Below, in pieces: positions 1 through 5,587 of a stretch of DNA of 5,587 nt. Location: assembly GCA_002695115.1 (NCBI GenBank), contig NZOA01000024.1, positions 28,809-34,395 on the forward strand, in the 5' to 3' direction. The notes beneath the pieces were generated by a model, which was given only the letters and a program-made list of their open reading frames with translations, did not search any database and was not told the DNA's origin. Numbering within the stretch: the first letter of the stretch is position 1; every line of letters begins with the position of its first letter. A program made the translations under genes and the position numbers. Source of the DNA: Planctomycetota bacterium. Lineage in GTDB: Bacteria > Planctomycetota > UBA8108.

Positions 1-1236
1 GATGGAGGAGAGCTCCTTCAGCGCACTTTTGGATGCGAGCCCCTTCGGAACATCCAGCTCCTCAACGGGAGGCATGTCGGGAAGGGAGTTGTATTTCTTC
101 ATAAAACGGTGGTCGATCCAGTTCTTCAACAACCAGACCAGGGCGCCTTTGTAGAACCATTCACCCTTTGATGCCACGGCCCGCTTGTCGCCTGTGCTGA
201 TGAGACTGAGAAACAGGCGCTGGGGAACGAAGGGCTTCAGGCTCCTGGAGACGAGCGCTCTGCGCAGGTTCTTTGCCAGCGGCATGCCCTGGCGGACGGC
301 GAAAACACCGGCCTTCGGCCTCGGATGGTTGACGACCGCGGCGACGTCGCCGGCGGCGAAAATATCGGGATGCGAAAGTGTTCGCAGGCTGTCGTTGACC
401 TTCACGAAGCCGTTCTCGTCGACAGCGAGCCCGGAGTCTCCAAGCCAGGAAGGCGCGGCGGCCTCTGTTACCCAGAGAATCTCGTCTAGCGGCACCTCCA
501 TGCCGTCCTCCCTTCGCAGCTTTCCCTCGCTGACGGATTCGACCCTGCTGCCGGGATAGAGCTGGACATTCCGCTCCTTAAGGACCTTTTCAAAATAGTT
601 TCGAACCTTGAAATTATGAGAGGGGAGTATCTCGGGGCCGTCGTAGAAGAGATGAAACTGCGGCTCCAGGGCGCTCTTGTCCGTCTCCGCCAGCAGCTGC
701 TTCAGGGCGTATTGGATAGCCAGGGTGATCTCCACTCCACCGGCGCCGGCTCCGACCGTGGCGATTCTCAAGGGGTGGTCGGCCTCGAGCACCCTCTGCC
801 TGAGAGCCTCCCAGCGGCCCAGGAAGTTGCTGATCGGCTTTACCGGGATGATCTCGGTTCCAGCGCCGCCGGCATTTTCGAGTTTCGGGGTTGAGCCGAT
901 GTTGATCGAGAGAAGATCGTAGGGAACCGCGGGACGGTCAGCGCAGTGGATCTTCCTGTTCTCGGTATCGATGCCGACCGCCGAATCGTGGTAGAGCCGG
1001 GCGCCGGCGAACCTGCACAGGGGGCCAAGGTCGATATGGGCCTCATCGAAGTCGTAATGCCCCGCGATGAAACCCGGCAGCATTCCCGAGTAGGGAGTGT
1101 GAATATCGCGGGTCAGCAGGGTCAGGCGGACGCCCGGGATCGGTTTCATGCCGAACATCTTGAGGACGGCGATGTGGCTGTGCCCGCCGCCGATGAGCAC
1201 GAGATCCTTGATGATCGGAATGCCCGATTCATTCAT
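1..1236 (-). CDS. FAD/NAD(P)-dependent oxidoreductase, SelD-N-terminal type (partial, C-terminus beyond window)
   Basis: I translated this frame by hand. It runs 412 codons from ATG at 1236 to the window edge with no stop, so the C-terminus is missing. It reads as a two-dinucleotide-fold pyridine nucleotide-disulfide oxidoreductase. The FAD-binding loop GGGHSH is at residues 16-21, the signature TPYSGMLPGFIAGHY at 47-61, the NAD(P)H-binding loop GAGAGG at 162-167, the FAD-contacting FAAGD at 293-297, and PKAGVFAVRQG at 307-317. These match the family named for being N-terminal to SelD (TIGR03169 type). That family is fused in many bacteria to selenide,water dikinase, which makes selenophosphate for selenocysteine and selenouridine. 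The last residues (PKGLASKSALKELSSI, 397-412) resemble the linker preceding the SelD cysteine motif in such fusions, so a SelD domain probably follows. No signal peptide is seen, so it is probably cytoplasmic. The start is supported by an AGGGA site and by the upstream gene's stop. Redox partner and substrate are unknown; a standalone paralogue without SelD remains possible. Confidence 0.88.
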   Translation of the reverse strand, partial: MNESGIPIIKDLVLIGGGHSHIAVLKMFGMKPIPGVRLTLLTRDIHTPYSGMLPGFIAGHYDFDEAHIDLGPLCRFAGARLYHDSAVGIDTENRKIHCADRPAVPYDLLSINIGSTPKLENAGGAGTEIIPVKPISNFLGRWEALRQRVLEADHPLRIATVGAGAGGVEITLAIQYALKQLLAETDKSALEPQFHLFYDGPEILPSHNFKVRNYFEKVLKERNVQLYPGSRVESVSEGKLRREDGMEVPLDEILWVTEAAAPSWLGDSGLAVDENGFVKVNDSLRTLSHPDIFAAGDVAAVVNHPRPKAGVFAVRQGMPLAKNLRRALVSRSLKPFVPQRLFLSLISTGDKRAVASKGEWFYKGALVWLLKNWIDHRFMKKYNSLPDMPPVEELDVPKGLASKSALKELSSI

Positions 1237-1245
1237 GTGAGGCGT

Positions 1246-1250
1246 TCCCT
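1246..1250 (-). promoter_or_regulatory. Ribosome binding site for the SelD-type oxidoreductase
   Basis: The minus strand reads AGGGA here, 9 nt before the ATG at 1234-1236. This supports that start over the overlapping ATG at 1230-1232, which is in a different frame. The site lies within the perfect 10-bp palindrome CCCTGCAGGG at 1247-1256. Any hairpin from that palindrome alone would have only a 3-bp stem, so regulation by it is speculative. Confidence 0.5.
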
Positions 1251-1281
1251 GCAGGGCCCCGGGAGGAATCGACGGCCAGGC

Positions 1282-2196
1282 TCATTTCTTTTCATCCAGG
1301 GGGTCGTCTTTGAAGCGGAAGGCGGAGCCGCCCATGAAATCGGTACTCTCGATCGTCGGGCACCAGTATTTTTCAACATGTTCGACAACCAGGTCCGTGC
1401 CCCGGAAGTGGTTGACGAAGGGCTTCTTCCGGGAGTTGTACATCGTATCGGTCATGTCCCGAATGAGCAGGACGTTCTTTCCCACGTTGACCATCTGTCG
1501 AATCGCGAAGGGCCGGCCGAGAACGCACATATTGAGATGAACGCCCATCAGGATGACGTTGTCGATGTCGCGGCCGGCGAGCAGGTTGTAGGTCTCCTGC
1601 CCGTTGTCGGTGATCGCGTCCGGCTCCCTGATGTCGATGGTCTTGATCTGGCGGGTCCAGGGGGGGACGATCTCGCACTTCTCCTTACAGTCGCAGCCCA
1701 TATCGGAATCGTCAATCGGCATGCCGGGCTCACGTTCATCCTGGGGCCAGCACCAGGCGGTTCCCCAGCGCTCCCTGGCGGCGAGCTTGACGGGAGGCCT
1801 GGCGTAGACGGCCTCGATGGCGCGGTGACGCTGGTCTGTTTCCTTGTAGAAATCCACGCAGGTGCTGGGGGCATGGATGATCTGGATTCCCAGGCCGCGG
1901 GCCGTGGAGATCAGCCGGTTCATCGCCGGGGCCATCTCGGCCACCCGGGCCTCCGCTCCCTTGCACCAGTGCCGGTCCCACATGTCGCAGATTATCAGGG
2001 CGGTTTTATCCGATGCCCACCTGAGAGTTTCGTGGACCGACTTGTAGTCGCCACTCTCTTTTTTCACGCCCGGATCCAATATCATGGAACGGGTATGAAG
2101 CTCGAGCATGGTTGTTTTCGTCGGCGCCCGGGCACAGCAGCTGGCGCAGAAGCCGGCAAGGAACATCATTAAAATAAAAACGGCCAGTCGGGTCAT
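1282..2196 (-). CDS. Exported isochorismatase-family cysteine hydrolase
   Basis: This is a complete 304-residue protein of the isochorismatase/nicotinamidase-like hydrolase fold, which uses a Cys nucleophile on amides or related bonds. The first core strand ALIICDMWDRHWC (66-78) carries the likely catalytic Asp71. The nucleophile loop is GVHLNMCVLGRP (218-229) with Cys224. The third residue of the usual Asp-Lys-Cys triad is not obvious; Lys185 is only a candidate. The fold continues through VLLIRDMTDTMYN (242-254) and VEHVEKYWCP (271-280). The overall pattern resembles an uncharacterised subfamily I associate with planctomycetes. The N-terminus is one Arg plus a hydrophobic run (residues 3-19) ending in ASCC. 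Cys20 could be a weak lipobox cysteine, and otherwise it is a Sec signal peptide. An insert has Cys149, 168, 170 and 174 (CWP then GCDCKEKC), which could bind metal or form disulfides. It lies 125 nt after the DUF1501 gene and 45 nt before the oxidoreductase. The substrate cannot be inferred. Confidence 0.87.
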   Translation of the reverse strand: MTRLAVFILMMFLAGFCASCCARAPTKTTMLELHTRSMILDPGVKKESGDYKSVHETLRWASDKTALIICDMWDRHWCKGAEARVAEMAPAMNRLISTARGLGIQIIHAPSTCVDFYKETDQRHRAIEAVYARPPVKLAARERWGTAWCWPQDEREPGMPIDDSDMGCDCKEKCEIVPPWTRQIKTIDIREPDAITDNGQETYNLLAGRDIDNVILMGVHLNMCVLGRPFAIRQMVNVGKNVLLIRDMTDTMYNSRKKPFVNHFRGTDLVVEHVEKYWCPTIESTDFMGGSAFRFKDDPLDEKK

Positions 2197-2321
2197 GTCC
2201 TTGATTCCTGGGGTTGTCTTCTTGCTCTGGCTTTGAATCCTGTCAGTGCTTTAGGTTGTTTCGCCGGGCTTTGGTCTTCCACCGCAGGGGTAGCTTCTCG
2301 ATGGTTTTCGTATCCCCTGTC
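2197..2321 (-). other. Intergenic gap between the DUF1501 and hydrolase genes
   Basis: This 125-nt non-coding stretch is the longest gap in the window and may separate two transcription units. Just past the DUF1501 stop is an inverted repeat, CAGGGG at 2285-2290 and CCCCTG at 2314-2319 on the plus strand. It has a 6-bp stem, a 23-nt loop and no T-run after it on the transcribed strand, so it is a poor intrinsic terminator. I see no convincing -35/-10 pair, although a promoter for the hydrolase and oxidoreductase would be expected here if they are not read through from upstream. Confidence 0.4.
2206..2210 (-). promoter_or_regulatory. Ribosome binding site for the cysteine hydrolase
   Basis: The minus strand reads CAGGA here, 9 nt upstream of the ATG at 2194-2196, which is good spacing and supports that start. 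A second AAGGA at 2198-2202 lies only 1 nt from the ATG, too close to be the main site. Confidence 0.45.
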
Positions 2322-3764
2322 TCAGGCGATGATGTTCCTGATGACCTTCCCATGCACATCGGTGAGGCGGAAGTTGCGCCCCTGGTACTTGAAGGTCATC
2401 TTCTCATGGTCGATTCCCAGCAGGTTGAGGATCGTCGCGTGGAAATCATGAACATGGACGGGATCTTTGGCTACGTTGTAGCAGAAGGGGTCGGTTTCAC
2501 CGTAGCTGGTTCCTCCCCTGATTCCGCCACCTGCCAGCCATACCGAGAAGCACCTGGGATGATGATCGCGTCCGAAGTTGCTCGAGAGCTTACCCTGGCA
2601 GTAGTTGGTGCGTCCGAACTCTCCTCCCCAGATGACCAGGGTGTCTTCGAGAAGTCCCCTTCGCTTGAGATCGCTTACCAGGGCTGCGGAGGCCTGATCG
2701 GTCTCCCGGCATTGGCCTGCCAGGCCCTTGGGCAGCCCCCCATGTTGATCCCAGCCGGGGTGATAGAGCTGGATGAAGCGGACTCCTCGTTCTGCCAGTC
2801 GGCGTGCCATGAGACAGTTTGCCGCGAAGGTGCCGGGCTTGCGGGCATCGTCGCCGTACTCCTTGAAGATATAGTCCGGCTCGCCTGAGAGATTGGTGAC
2901 CTCCGGAATCGAGGTCTGCATCCTGAAGGCCATCTCATACTGGGCTATGCGTTCTTCGATCGCGGGATCGGAATTGTTCTGGAACTCGGCCTGGTGGAGC
3001 TCCTTCAGGCGGTCGAGCATCCTGCGGCGGTTTGAGTTGTCGATGCCGCCGGGATTGTTGAGATAGAGAATAGGGTCCTTTCCGGAGCGGAAACGGACGC
3101 CCTGGTAGCGGGAGGCGAGGAAGCCGCTGCCCCACAGCCTTGTCAGGAGCGGCTGGCCGCCCTTGTTCTTTGTGACCAGCACGACGAAGGATGGCAGCTC
3201 GGCGTTCTCGGTGCCGAGCCCGTAGCTCAGCCAGGCTCCCATGCTCGGGCGACCGGGAAATTGTGAGCCGGTCTGGAGCATGGTGACACCGGGTCCATGG
3301 TTTATGGCTTCGGTAAACAGGCTCTTCACGACGCAGATCTCATCGGCGATGCGGGATGTGTGGGGGAGCTGGTCGCTCATCCAGGTGCCGCTCTCCCCGT
3401 GCCGGGAGAACTTGAAGGGGCTCGATACCAGCGGGAGGCTCGCCTGGTTGCCGCTCATCGCGGTGAGACGCTGCCCCTTGCGAACCTCTGGGGGCAGCTC
3501 CCGGCCATGCATCTTTTTGAGCATGGGCTTGTGGTCGAATAGATCCATCTGGGACGGGCCGCCGCTCTGGAAGAGGTAGATGACGCGTTTTGCCCGGGCG
3601 GGGAGGTGCGTGGTCGGGAGGGCTCCGCCGAGTGAATGTCGTTCATTCGCGCGCAGCAGGTCAGCCAGGGCGAGGGAGCCGAGTCCCATGCCGAAGCGGT
3701 CGAGAAAACGCCGTCGGCTCATGCCCAGGGGGGAGTCGTAGCCCGTGCAGGTTCCAGGTTTCAT
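2322..3764 (-). CDS. DUF1501 family protein with twin-arginine signal
   Basis: This is a complete 480-residue protein, the usual length for DUF1501, whose fold belongs to the alkaline phosphatase/sulfatase superfamily. Its biochemical activity is not established. A Tat signal is clear: SRRRFL at 16-21 followed by a hydrophobic stretch (24-37) with LALADLL, as in many family members. The core opens with VIYLFQSGGPSQMDLFDHKP (61-80). Likely metal-site motifs follow: GWDQHGG (337-343), WGGEFGRT (379-386), GRDHHPR (398-404) and HVHDFHATILNLLGID (437-452). The C-terminal FKYQGRNFRLTDVHGKVI (458-475) is also typical. It should be exported folded, perhaps with bound metal, to the periplasm or cell surface. 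The ATG at 3764 lies 9 nt after the DUF1553 stop. The in-frame Met15 would also leave the Tat motif intact, but the 14-residue lead is normal for this family and the upstream start fits coupling better. It probably acts with its DUF1553 neighbour. Confidence 0.95.
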   Translation of the reverse strand: MKPGTCTGYDSPLGMSRRRFLDRFGMGLGSLALADLLRANERHSLGGALPTTHLPARAKRVIYLFQSGGPSQMDLFDHKPMLKKMHGRELPPEVRKGQRLTAMSGNQASLPLVSSPFKFSRHGESGTWMSDQLPHTSRIADEICVVKSLFTEAINHGPGVTMLQTGSQFPGRPSMGAWLSYGLGTENAELPSFVVLVTKNKGGQPLLTRLWGSGFLASRYQGVRFRSGKDPILYLNNPGGIDNSNRRRMLDRLKELHQAEFQNNSDPAIEERIAQYEMAFRMQTSIPEVTNLSGEPDYIFKEYGDDARKPGTFAANCLMARRLAERGVRFIQLYHPGWDQHGGLPKGLAGQCRETDQASAALVSDLKRRGLLEDTLVIWGGEFGRTNYCQGKLSSNFGRDHHPRCFSVWLAGGGIRGGTSYGETDPFCYNVAKDPVHVHDFHATILNLLGIDHEKMTFKYQGRNFRLTDVHGKVIRNIIA

Positions 3765-3773
3765 GACTTCATA
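3765..3773 (-). other. Nine-nucleotide junction suggesting translational coupling
   Basis: Only 9 nt separate the TAG stop of the DUF1553 gene (3774-3776) from the ATG of the DUF1501 gene (3762-3764). The best Shine-Dalgarno-like bases, AAGG, lie within the last codons of the upstream gene, 12 nt from the ATG. This suggests that the downstream gene is translated by terminating ribosomes and that the two proteins are made together. Confidence 0.55.
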
Positions 3774-5587
3774 CTACCTTTTCATGACCGCTTCGTCGAA
3801 GTTCAAGAGCACATTCGCCACGGCTCCCGCGGCCGCGAGCCGGGCAGGGGCGAGGTTCGTGTCTGCGGCGGCATCCCCGGTCTTGAGGAAGGCCTTCGCG
3901 TTTTCGGCGTTCGCCTCGAAAAACTCGAGCTGCTCCCTGTGGAGCCGAGCGAGAATGTCCTTTTCGCTTTTCCCGGGGTGTCTCCCCGTCAGGATCCGGA
4001 ACATCTCATCAAGCATCGCCGCGCTATTATCGGCGTGTTTTTTCAGCATCTCCTGGCCGAGAATTCTCGCGGCCTCCACGAGCTGCGGATCGTTCATGAG
4101 CACCAGCGCCTGCAGGGGCGAGGCTGTTCTCTCTCGCCTGACCGTGCACACTTCTCGCTTGGATGCATCCAGGGCCATCATCACCGGGGCGGGGGCGGTA
4201 CGTTTCCAGAACGTATAGAGGCTGCGCCGGTAGAGACCCTCTCCCTTGTCGCGCTTCATCGGTTTGAAGGAGACCGTTACCTCGTAGGGACGGACCGGGG
4301 CGCCACCGACCTTTCTGACCAGGAGTCCGCTGGAGGCCAGCGCGTTGTCCCTGATCACCTCCGCGGGGAGCCTGTAGCGGCGCCCCCTGCCCAGGAGCCT
4401 GTTCTCCGGGTCTTTCTCGAGTAGAGCCGGAGAGCTCACGGAGTCCTGGCGGTAGGTGGCGGAGGTGACGATTGTTTTGATCAGCTTTCGAATATCCCAG
4501 CCGCTTTCGATGAAACTCATCGAGAGCCAGTCCAGCAGGGCGGGGTGGCTGGGGGATTCTCCCTGGCTGCCGAAGTCCTCGGTGGTGCGCACCAGGCCGC
4601 GGCCGAAGCACATCTGCCACAGGCGGTTGACCATTACTCTCGAGGTGAGCGGATGGCCCGGGTCGGTGAGCCAGCGGACGAGACCCAGGCGGTTGGCGTC
4701 ATCCGTACCCTTCATCGCCGGAAGGATGGCGGGCGTTCCCGCCTCAACGGGTTCGCCGGGCTTGTTGTAGGCTCCGCGGACAAGGAGATGGGTCTGGCGC
4801 AGTTTGCCCTTTTCTTTCATGACCATGATCTCGGTGGTGCCGTCGACAACCTTATTGTGTTCTTCGCGCAGTGAGCGCAGACGTTTGAGGCCTTCTTTCC
4901 AGGAACCATCGGCGGTGTGGAGGTAGTGCTCGCGGAGCTGCGCGATGATGTTGGCGTCGAGCGCCGCCCTCGGTTGTTTCAGGGCGGCAAGGAGGCTCTT
5001 GCCATCGTGTATCTGGGATATCTCCAGGGAAGAGAGCTGGCGGTTGAAGATCTGGAATTCATCGACCAGCCCTCCGGCGAAGCCCTTGTCACGGAAGCGG
5101 GCTCCGATGGTGATGCTGTTGCGTCCGCCGCCGGTAATGTTCTTGTAGAGATTGTCGCGTACGATCTCGCAATCAGCGGGCGTGCCGTCGAGGAAGAGCC
5201 GCGTTCCGTCCGCCCGGCTGGAGCCGTCGTAGGTGATCCCTACATGGACCCAGCGGTTTACCTCGAAGGGCGCCCTGGTGCGAATGCGCAAGGCGTTGCC
5301 CGGCCAGAAGTGGATCAGGGAGAAGCTGAGCTTTCCGTTTTCCAGCAGAAGCTGGTAGCCGCGGCTGCCGGCGTCTGTCCAGGCCTGGGAACGATGGAAT
5401 ACGATGGCCCGCTCCTTGACCTCCGGAGTCTTCATCCACAGGGCGATTGAGAACGGGGCCGAGCGGCGAAAGTTGCCCTGCTTGAGATGGTATTCGTCAT
5501 CGCCGCTGAGCCTGATGGCCTTGCCGACGACTCCGCCTACGCTGGCATTGGCGCCGCCCTTGTGCGTGTCGAAGTCCTGGTGCTCGA
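3774..5587 (-). CDS. LamG + DUF1553 (PSD1) protein, N-terminus missing
   Basis: The frame is open to the window edge, so the internal Met at 5435 is not the true start. The 50 codons upstream of it read as in-frame LamG sequence (for example AIRLSGDDEYHLKQGNF). In the 603 visible residues, a LamG/concanavalin-like domain spans about 15-195, with RWVHVGITYDGS, TRLFLDGTPADC and GGLVDEFQIFNRQLSSLEI. A charged helical linker (about 200-245) leads to EIMVMKE and RGAYNKPGEPVEAGTPAILP (270-289). The DUF1553 domain follows (about 295-555), with RLGLVRWLTDPGHPLTSRVMVNR, GRGLVRTTEDFG, SHPALLDWL, ATYRQDS, RLPAEVIRDNAL and RTASPLQALVLMNDP (487-501). Family members usually run to about 900-1100 residues. 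They start with a signal peptide, often a c-type haem domain (PSCyt1), then DUF1549; those parts would lie outside this window. LamG suggests binding to a glycan or other extracellular polymer. Function is unproven, with polysaccharide breakdown often proposed. Confidence 0.93.
   Translation of the reverse strand, partial: EHQDFDTHKGGANASVGGVVGKAIRLSGDDEYHLKQGNFRRSAPFSIALWMKTPEVKERAIVFHRSQAWTDAGSRGYQLLLENGKLSFSLIHFWPGNALRIRTRAPFEVNRWVHVGITYDGSSRADGTRLFLDGTPADCEIVRDNLYKNITGGGRNSITIGARFRDKGFAGGLVDEFQIFNRQLSSLEISQIHDGKSLLAALKQPRAALDANIIAQLREHYLHTADGSWKEGLKRLRSLREEHNKVVDGTTEIMVMKEKGKLRQTHLLVRGAYNKPGEPVEAGTPAILPAMKGTDDANRLGLVRWLTDPGHPLTSRVMVNRLWQMCFGRGLVRTTEDFGSQGESPSHPALLDWLSMSFIESGWDIRKLIKTIVTSATYRQDSVSSPALLEKDPENRLLGRGRRYRLPAEVIRDNALASSGLLVRKVGGAPVRPYEVTVSFKPMKRDKGEGLYRRSLYTFWKRTAPAPVMMALDASKREVCTVRRERTASPLQALVLMNDPQLVEAARILGQEMLKKHADNSAAMLDEMFRILTGRHPGKSEKDILARLHREQLEFFEANAENAKAFLKTGDAAADTNLAPARLAAAGAVANVLLNFDEAVMKR

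Noticed and set aside
185..894. Plus-strand open frames of 124 and 92 codons
   Set aside because: Both are antisense to the oxidoreductase, whose minus-strand frame is unbroken and carries two dinucleotide-binding motifs.
946..2172. A 408-codon plus-strand open frame
   Set aside because: It runs antisense across the hydrolase gene and into the oxidoreductase gene, both with clear family motifs. Its translation has no recognisable domain and has the Gly/Asp/Val-rich look of a GC-driven shadow frame.
2285..2319. Possible terminator after the DUF1501 gene
   Set aside because: The stem is only 6 bp with a 23-nt loop and no T-run follows on the transcribed strand, so it does not meet the usual criteria for an intrinsic terminator.
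2214..2888. A 224-codon plus-strand open frame beginning in the intergenic gap
   Set aside because: Most of it is antisense to the DUF1501 C-terminal domain. There is no recognisable domain, and the opposite strand is strongly supported as coding.
3636..4424. A 262-codon plus-strand open frame
   Set aside because: It is antisense to the DUF1501 start and the DUF1553 C-terminus. It is rich in Arg, Gly, Glu and His with no recognisable domain, as expected for an antisense shadow.
5433..5435. Met codon as the start of the DUF1553 gene
   Set aside because: The frame continues upstream for 50 codons to the window edge with plausible LamG sequence, so this Met is internal.
4917..5450. A 177-codon plus-strand open frame
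   Set aside because: It lies entirely antisense to the LamG region, which has clear motifs on the minus strand.

Overview
The window looks like chromosomal DNA from a member of the PVC superphylum, most likely a planctomycete (Verrucomicrobia and Lentisphaerae are alternatives). The basis is family knowledge. A large LamG/DUF1553 ('PSD1') protein followed directly by a Tat-type DUF1501 protein is a gene pair greatly expanded in those bacteria, and the base composition is moderately GC-rich. The exact taxon cannot be read from this window.

All four genes lie on the minus strand, so transcription runs from base 5587 towards base 1. In that order they are: (1) 5587-3774, the C-terminal 603 codons of a LamG + DUF1553 protein whose N-terminus lies outside the window; (2) 3764-2322, a complete 480-residue DUF1501 protein starting 9 nt after the previous stop; (3) a 125-nt gap, then 2196-1282, a complete 304-residue isochorismatase-fold cysteine hydrolase with an export signal; (4) a 45-nt gap, then 1236-1, the first 412 codons of an FAD/NAD(P)-dependent oxidoreductase of the type found N-terminally fused to selenide,water dikinase (SelD). 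This last frame is open through the window edge.

Genes 1 and 2 form a tight unit and probably act together outside the cytoplasm; the function of such pairs is not established. Genes 3 and 4 are close enough to be co-transcribed, but no shared pathway is evident. One is an exported hydrolase and the other is probably a cytoplasmic selenium-related enzyme. The most notable point is that the window appears to end almost exactly at the expected junction between the oxidoreductase domain and a SelD domain, which suggests that the host uses selenium.

I found no RNA genes, CRISPR arrays, insertion sequences or convincing terminators. The plus strand carries several long open frames, but all are antisense shadows of the four genes.
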